A stretch of 34,723 nt of DNA from an uncultured bacterium. Lineage in GTDB: Bacteria > Bacteroidota > Bacteroidia > Bacteroidales > Bacteroidaceae. The stretch covers positions 1 through 34,723 of the forward strand of contig CAJMQU010000049.1 in assembly GCA_905215555.1 (NCBI GenBank), given 5' to 3'. The notes under the pieces are model-generated. The model did not search any database. It was not told the DNA's origin and saw only the letters and a program-made list of their open reading frames with translations. Positions 1-7,068 of this stretch are shown one piece after another. Made by a program: the position numbers and the translations under genes. The number at the start of each line of letters is the position of its first letter. The first letter of the stretch is position 1.

Positions 1-50
1 GCAACTGACTCTTAATCAGTGGGTCCAGGGTTCGAATCCCTGAGGGTGTA
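1..50 (+). tRNA. tRNA-Lys (anticodon CUU), 3' part only
   Basis: The window opens inside a tRNA. The anticodon stem is 4-8 paired with 16-20, and the 7-base loop 9-15 has anticodon CTT at 11-13, which reads the lysine codon AAG. The T stem is 26-30 paired with 38-42 around a TTCGAAT loop. The 3' acceptor strand is 43-49 with discriminator A at 50. CCA is not encoded. The D arm and 5' acceptor strand lie outside the window. Confidence 0.93.
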
Positions 51-57
51 CGAAAGT

Positions 58-94
58 AAGGTTCTGAAAACAATTGATTTTCAGAACCTTTTTT
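58..94 (+). terminator. Intrinsic terminator of the tRNA-Lys unit
   Basis: A perfect 13-bp stem (58-70 with 78-90) around a 7-base loop is followed directly by a T run. It begins 8 bases after the tRNA end, so it most likely ends the tRNA transcript. Confidence 0.85.
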
Positions 95-203
95 GTTATT
101 TTATATACTTCACTGGACGAAAGAATTCTGAAATCTTCTGTGTAAGATACAACAACAAGAGGAGTTTATCTGTTTTTTCATCATATATAGTTTCACTCTC
201 ATT

Positions 204-1412
204 ATGGATAATTGGAAGAAAAAGTTTATCATCATATGGAGCGGGCAATTATTTTCTATATTAAGTAGCTCCATTGCCCAGTTCTCTATCGTCTTATGGA
301 TTAGTCTCAAAACGGGTTCAGCGGAAGTTTTGTCCTTCGCCATGATTGCTGCATTATTGCCGCAAGCTTTGCTGGGGGCATTTGCAGGTGCGTATGTTGA
401 CCGTTGGAACCGGAAATGGACGATGATTGGTGCGGATAGTTTCGTTGCGCTATGTTCCGGCATCATTGCCTTGTTGTTTTATCTGGATATAGTGGAATTG
501 TGGCACATATACGTGCTGTTGGCACTCCGCTCCATCGGTGGAGCATTCCATTCGCCTGCAATGAAATCGTCGGTTCCGCTGTTGGCACCGGAAAAGGAAT
601 TGACGCGTATTGCGGGAATTAATCAGGCCATTCAGTCCATTTGTAATATTGGCGGTCCGGCGTTGGGAGCGGTTCTGCTGCTGGCGTTTGACATGAGTGT
701 TATCATGCTACTGGATGTGGCGGGCGCAATCATTGCTTGTACTGCCCTTCTGTTTGTTTATATTCCGAATCCGAAGAAAGAAAATATTTCGGCTAAAAGT
801 GTTCTGAACGATATGCGTGACGGATTCCGGGTTATTATGCAGAACAGAGGAGTCAGTTGGGTAATGGTTACGGAGATACTGATTACTTTCTTTGTGATGC
901 CGGTGATTGCCCTGATGCCACTGATGACATTGCACACTTTCTCGGGAACAGCTTATCAGATCAGTCTGATAGAAACGCTTTTCGGTGCAGGGATGTTGGG
1001 AGGCGGAGCTTTGCTGGGGATTTGGAATCCCAAAATCAGGAAGATACTGATGATTGCATTCTCTTATGCGATACTGGGGCTGGCATTGGCGCTGTGCGGG
1101 ATGCTTCCGGCTACGGGGTATGTGTTCTTTGCCATACTGACGGTGATGCAAGGACTGATTGTCCCGTTTCTTTCCGGGCCGTTTACTTCTTTATTGCAGA
1201 CGCAGTTCAAGCCGATTTATCTGGGACGTGTGCTTTCGTTGTTCGATAGCATAAGTTTGTTCCCTTCTATTTTCGGGCTGTTCGTAACGAGTTTCGTTGC
1301 GGATGCTTTAGGAATAGGGAATATATTTATCTATTGCGGCATTGCTATTGCGCTGACGGCTGTTCTGATGATGTGTATTCCTTCCGTGAGGAATCTGGAG
1401 AAGGATACTTGA
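204..1412 (+). CDS. MFS transporter, drug/siderophore exporter type
   Basis: A 402-residue polytopic inner-membrane protein of the major facilitator superfamily, resembling the MefA/EntS-like exporters of about 400 residues. Hydrophobic segments run through the whole length with short loops. The loop after the second membrane segment reads GAYVDRWNRKWTM, the MFS motif A (G-x-x-x-D-R-x-x-R-K). A matching acidic/basic loop is weaker in the second half. The expected job is proton-coupled efflux of a small hydrophobic compound; the substrate cannot be read from sequence. It is a single gene after the tRNA terminator and has no clear Shine-Dalgarno or consensus promoter. Its last 68 bases overlap the 3' end of the convergent phosphoethanolamine transferase gene. 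Confidence 0.87.
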   Translation: MDNWKKKFIIIWSGQLFSILSSSIAQFSIVLWISLKTGSAEVLSFAMIAALLPQALLGAFAGAYVDRWNRKWTMIGADSFVALCSGIIALLFYLDIVELWHIYVLLALRSIGGAFHSPAMKSSVPLLAPEKELTRIAGINQAIQSICNIGGPALGAVLLLAFDMSVIMLLDVAGAIIACTALLFVYIPNPKKENISAKSVLNDMRDGFRVIMQNRGVSWVMVTEILITFFVMPVIALMPLMTLHTFSGTAYQISLIETLFGAGMLGGGALLGIWNPKIRKILMIAFSYAILGLALALCGMLPATGYVFFAILTVMQGLIVPFLSGPFTSLLQTQFKPIYLGRVLSLFDSISLFPSIFGLFVTSFVADALGIGNIFIYCGIAIALTAVLMMCIPSVRNLEKDT

Positions 1413-3111
1413 AATCTATTTCTTTCTTCCGCAACATTTCGAAGTCCTCTTTTCTCATCCCGATGTCATCCAGAGGACGCGGTTCGTTATGGTCGTTCAA
1501 GTAAACCCTGGGCCTTTCTGTATAAAGAGGACTTGCGACAGACAGACTGTCATTCCGGTATGGAGTTTCTATTCCGGCCAGTTCCATCATAGTCTGGAAG
1601 AAGGAAACACTGGAGGATATGTTTTTCTGCCGGTTCATCAAGGCAGCTTTCCGTATTGCGGGGTATGCTGCCTGATAGCTGTCGGACGTCCATAGCAGGA
1701 ATGGCACGTGCAACTGGTAATAAGAGGGAACCGGCGATGCATGAAGGAACAAGTGGCGGTTGTCGTCAAAGATATCTTCTCCGTGGTCGGACGTATAAAG
1801 CAGGGTGGCATCCGTCTCTTGCTCTTTCAGCAGATGGATGATACGTGCCAGGAAATCATCCGTATAACGAATAGAGTTATTGTATGCATTTACCAGGTTA
1901 TCCTTGTATCTCACTTCGGCATCTACCGGAAAATCTGGTAAGAAAAAGGCGTGATTTTCAGGATACCGTTCCCGGTAATTGAAGTGTGAGCCATACGTGT
2001 GCAATACGATGAACTGTTTCCGGTTCTCTTTGGCAAGTTCTTTCTCTACCAGTTTCAGAAGTTCGTCATCAGACGGATTATAGTTGGAGTCTTTGGAGTC
2101 TTCTTTGATGAAGTCATAAGTATCCGCTTCCATCCCGAAGAAATCGATAAAGGAATGATTATAGCGCTGGTTTGAGAAAAAAGCAGTCTGAAAACCAGCT
2201 TCTTTAAAAGCGGTAATGATACTTTTCTGATAATATATTGAATCGAAATTGCAGGCCGAAACCGGAGAAAGCAACATAGGCACACTTTTGTGTGTCGTAT
2301 TTGATTCCGTCAGGACATGACAGAACGATATGATACCATCCATATTGGAAAGCCGGGGATTGGTCTCCCGGTCGTAACCATAAAGGCTCCAGTTCATGGC
2401 ACGGGAGGTTTCGCCGACTACCATGATGTAAACTTCCCGTCTGTCTGCCGGATGAGAAGGCCGGGCCTTGAAAGTGAAATCTTCCGAGGTTTGATGGTAG
2501 GTTCGCGTCTGTGCATTGCGCTGGAATGCAAGGAGCACATTGTAACATACATTGGCCGGATACAAATCCGATTTCAGTTCATAACGTGCATCCAGTCCAT
2601 AAGCAGCCCCCAATGATATGAAGCCGATGGCTAGAGCTGCAAATGCTCTTTTTCGTTCACGACGGATAAACACGGGAGAAAGTTTCCGTTTCTTTATGAT
2701 AGAAATTGCCGCCAGAATCAGGGCGGGGATGTAGAGGATAACGACACTTATCAATGCCGGAATAAGATTGTCCAGCAGTTCCATCGCTTCGCTCGAATTG
2801 GTGGTGACCAGGTTCAGGAACATATCTACGGCAATTATGGATTGTCCGAAGAGATATAGCAGTACTATCTGGAAAGCGCCGAAAAAGATGAAGGGAAAAA
2901 GTAGCCAGAACATCTTTCCGCAGTTTCTTGATAAAGTCATCAACAGATAATAGAAAGCGAATGGCAACAGTACATTGCATACTTTTGCCACCACCGGCAT
3001 CGGCTCTGTAAAGCAGAGGATGATATTGGGTGCTATCAGGATAACCAGGAACAAATAGAACAAGTGTTCCTGATTGTCCAACCATTGTTTTATGTTTTTA
3101 AAAAGCTTCAT
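1345..3111 (-). CDS. Lipid A phosphoethanolamine transferase (EptA-like)
   Basis: A 588-residue inner-membrane enzyme expected to move phosphoethanolamine from phosphatidylethanolamine to lipid A on the periplasmic face. About five membrane helices fill residues 1-175, followed by the alkaline-phosphatase-fold domain. The nucleophile is Thr235 in VVGETSRAMNWSLYGY, next to metal ligand Glu234. The other metal-site motifs are TSDHGED (Asp442, His443), FLHAS (His457) and QLHVP (His468), all matching the EptA/MCR pattern. The start is ATG at 3111, which lies inside the end of the preceding gene (14-base overlap), suggesting translational coupling. A longer frame from 3147 begins upstream of the shared codons and is less likely. 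The modification typically reduces binding of cationic peptides; the exact lipid A position modified is not visible. Confidence 0.86.
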   Translation of the reverse strand: MKLFKNIKQWLDNQEHLFYLFLVILIAPNIILCFTEPMPVVAKVCNVLLPFAFYYLLMTLSRNCGKMFWLLFPFIFFGAFQIVLLYLFGQSIIAVDMFLNLVTTNSSEAMELLDNLIPALISVVILYIPALILAAISIIKKRKLSPVFIRRERKRAFAALAIGFISLGAAYGLDARYELKSDLYPANVCYNVLLAFQRNAQTRTYHQTSEDFTFKARPSHPADRREVYIMVVGETSRAMNWSLYGYDRETNPRLSNMDGIISFCHVLTESNTTHKSVPMLLSPVSACNFDSIYYQKSIITAFKEAGFQTAFFSNQRYNHSFIDFFGMEADTYDFIKEDSKDSNYNPSDDELLKLVEKELAKENRKQFIVLHTYGSHFNYRERYPENHAFFLPDFPVDAEVRYKDNLVNAYNNSIRYTDDFLARIIHLLKEQETDATLLYTSDHGEDIFDDNRHLFLHASPVPSYYQLHVPFLLWTSDSYQAAYPAIRKAALMNRQKNISSSVSFFQTMMELAGIETPYRNDSLSVASPLYTERPRVYLNDHNEPRPLDDIGMRKEDFEMLRKKEIDFKYPSPDSSRKEYTSSEQPSAQ

Positions 3112-4288
3112 TGATATTAAATATAAATCCGGTCTGGCCTTTTCCAAACCCTAAGTCTAATCTTACATTCACTCTTTTCTTGAACTCCCATCTATAACCA
3201 AAACCATAGTTAGGAAGAATATGTTTGGTTTCAAATTCGGAGAATTTAGGAAACACAGTACCCGCTCCTACCCATACAGCCACACCATTCCGTTTCCATA
3301 CGTGCTGGCGAAGTTCCAGTTGGGCATCCATGGCACATTTGTCGCGGTAACGTCCTTCGTAATAGCCGCGCATTGCATAGGAACTGCCCAATGTCGCCAT
3401 CAATCCCCAAGGAGGATTACCGTAGTTCAGCAATGTATGAAATTGTCCTGCCAGTATTCCTCCTTTCCATACCGGATGGTAATAGCTGGTAGTCAATTCA
3501 GTGCTGCTGAAGGCGTATTTGTTTCCCAGAAAGGCAGGACTGAAACGCTGGTCAATCCTCAGATAATAGCCGCTATACGCATTGGTGAGGAAGTCTCGTG
3601 AATCATAGAGCAGCGAAAAACCGAGGCTTATGTTCGTAGTCCGTGCTTTCATTCCTTCCCACAATTCGGGTTTCTCAAAGTCATGGCCATAAATATAGTC
3701 GAAGACTGCCATCGGGCCAATGTAGAAGTTTTTAGCTATCCGCGTCATGAAATCGGCCTTGACCTGTGCCTGAAAGCGGTCGTATTTACTCTCATTGTCA
3801 TCATCAGTACCGTTATTGTATCCTTTTCCCCAATACAGGCTGGGAAATGAATAAAAATATAAGTTGTAATTCAGGCGATACTTATCTTGCGGAAAAAGAT
3901 GATTTCCACGTATGCCTAAAAGATAGAATCCCACTGTAGAAACATCTCCATATAAAGAAACATTAGATGGTGGGAGGATAGAGTCGTTGTGGTCTGTCCG
4001 ATACAGTCCGGCGGCTACCAGGCCGATCCCCAACTTGGTATCACTGGAATAATGAGGCCCGCCAATGACGCTGAAATCAAACTTTTTATTATTTCTCTCT
4101 TTATTGGCATCGTTGAAATAATCCAGGAATTTTTTGAAGAAATTCCTTTTTTGCGGTAGCGAATCTGTTATGGAGACAGAAGATGCAACCGGAACATCTG
4201 TTCCTATGGGAGTTGTTTGCGCCCATACGCTGATCTCTGTCATCAATAATAGTACCGGTAATACCCATTTCATTAGTTTAGTGCGCAT
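3098..4288 (-). CDS. BamA/D15-type outer-membrane beta-barrel protein
   Basis: A 396-residue secreted protein. An N-terminal signal peptide (MRTKLMKWVLPVLLLMTEIS, cleavage probably after VWA) is followed by a short polar linker and then a barrel with alternating aromatic strands. The AMRGYYEGRYRD stretch resembles the loop-6 VRGF/Y segment of Omp85 barrels, and the protein ends in Phe, the usual C-terminal residue for barrel assembly. There are no obvious POTRA domains, so it is a barrel-only relative of the bacterial surface antigen family (Pfam Bac_surface_Ag-like). Start ATG 4288 is chosen because AAAGG lies 7 bases upstream and the signal peptide begins there. Its stop overlaps the start of the lipid A transferase gene by 14 bases. 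Substrate or role unknown. Confidence 0.8.
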   Translation of the reverse strand: MRTKLMKWVLPVLLLMTEISVWAQTTPIGTDVPVASSVSITDSLPQKRNFFKKFLDYFNDANKERNNKKFDFSVIGGPHYSSDTKLGIGLVAAGLYRTDHNDSILPPSNVSLYGDVSTVGFYLLGIRGNHLFPQDKYRLNYNLYFYSFPSLYWGKGYNNGTDDDNESKYDRFQAQVKADFMTRIAKNFYIGPMAVFDYIYGHDFEKPELWEGMKARTTNISLGFSLLYDSRDFLTNAYSGYYLRIDQRFSPAFLGNKYAFSSTELTTSYYHPVWKGGILAGQFHTLLNYGNPPWGLMATLGSSYAMRGYYEGRYRDKCAMDAQLELRQHVWKRNGVAVWVGAGTVFPKFSEFETKHILPNYGFGYRWEFKKRVNVRLDLGFGKGQTGFIFNINEAF

Positions 4289-4315
4289 AATCATACCTTT
4301 GGAAAACTCCTTCGG

Positions 4316-4323
4316 CAAATCTA
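4316..4323 (-). promoter_or_regulatory. Candidate -7 box for the barrel/EptA pair
   Basis: On the minus strand the bases read TAGATTTG, matching the Bacteroides -7 consensus TAnnTTTG. A transcript would begin near 4309 and give a leader of about 20 bases before ATG 4288. No good -33 TTTG lies at 19-21 bases. Confidence 0.4.
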
Positions 4324-4478
4324 GTTTCATTTTTGATTCTAATAAAACAATATAAAGGGGTATTTTGTTCGATTTTATCACTTTTTAACGTTGATAGGAA
4401 AATATGGTGAAGGAAAAGGAAAAATTGACCAGAAATGATATTTTGGGAAAAATCCGAACTTTCTTCTTTCTGCAATGT

Positions 4479-4486
4479 TATTCTTG
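4479..4486 (+). promoter_or_regulatory. Candidate imperfect -7 box for the NADH dehydrogenase gene
   Basis: TATTCTTG differs from TAnnTTTG at one base. It sits 22 bases before ATG 4509 and supports that start over the longer open frame from 4404. The -33 box is not clear. Confidence 0.3.
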
Positions 4487-4508
4487 CATAACGAATAACA
4501 GACTCATT

Positions 4509-5801
4509 ATGAAAACAAAAATGGATATACCCGATAAAGAGGGACGGAAACGGCTTGTTATTGTCGGTGGCGGCTTCGGAGGACTGAAGTTGGCACGAAA
4601 ATTGAAAAGTGATAAGTTCCAGATAGTGTTGTTGGACAAAAACAATCATCATATATTCCAACCCTTACTCTATCAGGTGGCAACGGCCGGTATAGAGCCC
4701 AGTGCCATCTCGTTTCCTTTCCGCAAGATATTTAAAAGAAGAAAACATTTCCACATACGCATTTGTGAGGCACAGCGGGTCATTCCCGAAGATAATATTC
4801 TGGAGACTTCCATCGGGAGCCTTTCCTATGATTATCTGGTGGTTTCTACCGGATGCCGGACCAATTATTTCGGTAATGACGGACTCTCCCAACGGACAAT
4901 GGCACTGAAAAATACTGCAGAAGCTTTGTTTAACCGTAATCAGATACTGGAAAGTTTTGAGAAAGCCCAAAATACGAATAACCGGGAAACAAGAAAACGC
5001 CTGATGACATTTGTCATCGTAGGTGGTGGTGCTACCGGTATCGAACTTTCGGGGGCATTGGCGGAGATGAGGAAGTTTGTTCTTCCGCAAGATTATCCTG
5101 ATCTGGACATGAATCTCATGCGTATCATCCTGGTAGACGGTGCGCCTCGCCTTCTTTCTGCTTTTTCTGAAAAATCATCAGAAGAAGTTGCAGACTATCT
5201 GCTGAAACGGGATGTGGAAATCAGGACAAGCGTACAGGTTACAAATTATGAGAATGGTGTAATGACACTCAATGACGGCAATACGCTGGAAACAATGAAT
5301 GTCTTTTGGGTGGCAGGCGTACGCGCCAACAGCATAGAGGGGTTGGCAAAAGAAGCTTACGGTCCAGGCAACCGTCTGCAAGTGGATGTTTATAACCGCG
5401 TTCAAGGTTATTCAAATATCTTTGCCATCGGTGATACGGCGCTTATGATTACTCCGGAATACCCGAAAGGACATCCACAGGTGGTGCAACCTGCCATTCA
5501 ACAGGCACATAACCTGATTAGCAACCTGGACAGAGCAGAACGCGGACTTGAAATGCGGCCATTCGCTTATCACAATAAAGGCTCTATGGCTACCATCGGC
5601 CGTAATCATGCCGTTGTGGAATTGAAGAAGTTGCGATTTGGCGGTTTCCTGGCATGGGCAGTATGGTTATTCATCCACTTGATGAGTATTGTCGGAGTCA
5701 AAAACCGATTGTTTATTTTCGTAGACTGGATGTGGAGTTACTTTACATACGATCCTTCCTTGCGCGTAATTATAAAACCTTTGCGTAGAGATAAACCATA
5801 A
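4509..5801 (+). CDS. ndh: Type II NADH:quinone oxidoreductase (NDH-2)
   Basis: A 430-residue FAD flavoenzyme that passes electrons from NADH to menaquinone at the inner membrane without pumping ions. The N-terminal dinucleotide fold is at residues 16-25 (VIVGGGFGG) for FAD. A second one, FVIVGGGATGIELSG, binds NADH. NIFAIGDTA near the C-terminal third contacts FAD, and QPAIQQAHNL matches the quinone-site AQxAxQ-like stretch. The amphipathic C-terminal third (FLAWAVWLFIHL onward) fits membrane attachment. ATG 4509 is chosen because the 35 extra residues of the longer frame are not NDH-2 like and lie upstream of the likely promoter. The DoxX gene follows after 51 bases and is probably co-transcribed. 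Confidence 0.9.
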   Translation: MKTKMDIPDKEGRKRLVIVGGGFGGLKLARKLKSDKFQIVLLDKNNHHIFQPLLYQVATAGIEPSAISFPFRKIFKRRKHFHIRICEAQRVIPEDNILETSIGSLSYDYLVVSTGCRTNYFGNDGLSQRTMALKNTAEALFNRNQILESFEKAQNTNNRETRKRLMTFVIVGGGATGIELSGALAEMRKFVLPQDYPDLDMNLMRIILVDGAPRLLSAFSEKSSEEVADYLLKRDVEIRTSVQVTNYENGVMTLNDGNTLETMNVFWVAGVRANSIEGLAKEAYGPGNRLQVDVYNRVQGYSNIFAIGDTALMITPEYPKGHPQVVQPAIQQAHNLISNLDRAERGLEMRPFAYHNKGSMATIGRNHAVVELKKLRFGGFLAWAVWLFIHLMSIVGVKNRLFIFVDWMWSYFTYDPSLRVIIKPLRRDKP

Positions 5802-5852
5802 TCCCTTATACATTGTTATATAAAATATAACTATTAAAAAAAAAGAACGACT

Positions 5853-6287
5853 ATGCTTTATAAATTTTTATTTCCGTCAAAGCCGGATGGTGCAGCTGCA
5901 TCTGCTATATTATTGATTGTGAGAATTGTATTTGGTGTCTTATTGATGAACCATGGTATTGAAAAATGGGCTAACTATCAGGAATTATCCGCAGTGTTTC
6001 CTGATCCGCTGGGTATAGGCAGTCCTCTTTCATTGGGGCTGGCGATATTTGGTGAAATGGCTTGTTCCATGGCATTTATCATTGGTTTTCTTTATCGTCT
6101 GGCGATGTTGCCGATGATATTTACAATGGGAGTAGCCTTTTTTGTTATTCACGGTAACGACCCGTTTGCCGTCAAAGAATTGGCTTTTGTATATTTGGTA
6201 GTGTTTGTACTGATGTACATTGTCGGCCCCGGCAAGTTTGCTGTAGACCATTGGCTGGGCAAGACTTTTTCCCCTAAAAGGGCTTAA
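5853..6287 (+). CDS. DoxX family membrane protein
   Basis: A 144-residue protein with four hydrophobic helices. It carries the DoxX-type early segment ILLIVRIVFGVLLMNHGIEKW, with the conserved R in helix 1 and the H-G-x-x-K/W turn. The middle GEMACSMAFIIGFLYRLA is also typical. DoxX proteins are small inner-membrane proteins linked to redox or thiol stress in some bacteria, but the biochemical function is not settled. Its place 51 bases after an NDH-2 gene suggests a link to respiratory redox balance; that is inference. Confidence 0.85.
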   Translation: MLYKFLFPSKPDGAAASAILLIVRIVFGVLLMNHGIEKWANYQELSAVFPDPLGIGSPLSLGLAIFGEMACSMAFIIGFLYRLAMLPMIFTMGVAFFVIHGNDPFAVKELAFVYLVVFVLMYIVGPGKFAVDHWLGKTFSPKRA

Positions 6288-6358
6288 AATTGCTTGTTCC
6301 GTTTTACCGAAAAATTGTTTTTATCCCATAATCAGGCGAATTTTTCACAAAAACAACT

Positions 6359-6366
6359 TATATTTG
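6359..6366 (+). promoter_or_regulatory. -7 box for the DUF3332 gene
   Basis: TATATTTG is a perfect TAnnTTTG match 56 bases before the start codon, giving a leader of about 50 bases. A consensus -33 box is not visible at the right distance. Confidence 0.5.
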
Positions 6367-6421
6367 CCAAATAGAAAAAAGTAGAACTCAATAAACTCAG
6401 TAAAACAAAAGAAAGTAATTT

Positions 6422-6976
6422 ATGAAAAAGAGTAATTTGAATTTAGCTGCAACCGTGATGATTTGTGGCGCTTTTCTTTTCAGTTCTTGCATCGGTTCTT
6501 TCAGCCTGCACAGTAAGTTGGTTAATTGGAACCAAAGTATTGGTACTAAGTTTGTAAATGAACTTGTTTATCTGGCTTGCAACATTATTCTCGTATACCC
6601 TGTCTGCTACCTGGCAGACGCGTTCGTAATCAATTCCATTGAGTTCTGGAGTGGTTCCAATCCGTTGGCTAACGTAGGAGACGTGAAGAAAGTGAAAGGT
6701 GAAAATGGAAACTATCTCGTAAAAACATTGGAGAATGGTTACTCTATCACTAAGGAAGGTGAAACTACTGTTATGGAGCTGATTTATGACAAGGAATTGA
6801 ATACTTGGAATGTTGTAGCAGAAGGTGTGAGCACAGAGTTGCTGCAAATAAATGGTGACGGTACTGCGCAGATGTATCTGCCGAATGGTGAAGCAATGAA
6901 TGTGACATTGGATGCACAAGGTGTAGCTGCTGCCCGTCAGGCAACCATGGTTGACACGTATTACGCTGCAAGATAA
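6422..6976 (+). CDS. DUF3332 lipoprotein
   Basis: A 184-residue protein with a lipoprotein signal: charged start, hydrophobic core and Cys23 in FSSC. The DUF3332 hallmark follows: GSFSLHSKLVNWN, then a membrane-like segment with VNELVYLACNIILVYPVCYLADAFVINSIEFWSG. The C-terminal 90 residues are a soluble beta-rich domain. Proteins of this family are common in Bacteroidota and some Gammaproteobacteria; their function is unknown. The gene is a single transcription unit with its own promoter and is followed by a long inverted repeat shared with the convergent TamL gene. Confidence 0.85.
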   Translation: MKKSNLNLAATVMICGAFLFSSCIGSFSLHSKLVNWNQSIGTKFVNELVYLACNIILVYPVCYLADAFVINSIEFWSGSNPLANVGDVKKVKGENGNYLVKTLENGYSITKEGETTVMELIYDKELNTWNVVAEGVSTELLQINGDGTAQMYLPNGEAMNVTLDAQGVAAARQATMVDTYYAAR

Positions 6977-6990
6977 TTGGAAAAATTGAG

Positions 6991-7066
6991 AGTTGAGAAT
7001 TGGAAGTTAAGAGTTGCCATGCGGGATATATTGCACAGCACAACTCTCAATTTTCAATTCTCAACT
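6991..7066. repeat. 26-bp inverted repeat between convergent genes
   Basis: The arms are 6991-7016 and 7041-7066. They pair at 25 of 26 positions if two G-U pairs are counted, around a 24-base loop. The arms are built of degenerate GAGAATTG/GAGAGTTG units. The repeat fills the whole gap between the DUF3332 stop (6976) and the TamL stop (7069), so it probably acts as a two-way terminator or mRNA 3' end stabiliser. The low-complexity repeat units look like a dispersed intergenic element. Confidence 0.75.
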
Positions 7067-7068
7067 GA

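Noticed and set aside
4404..4508. N-terminal extension of the NADH dehydrogenase
   Set aside because: The added 35 residues are unlike NDH-2 N-termini and lie upstream of the likely promoter.
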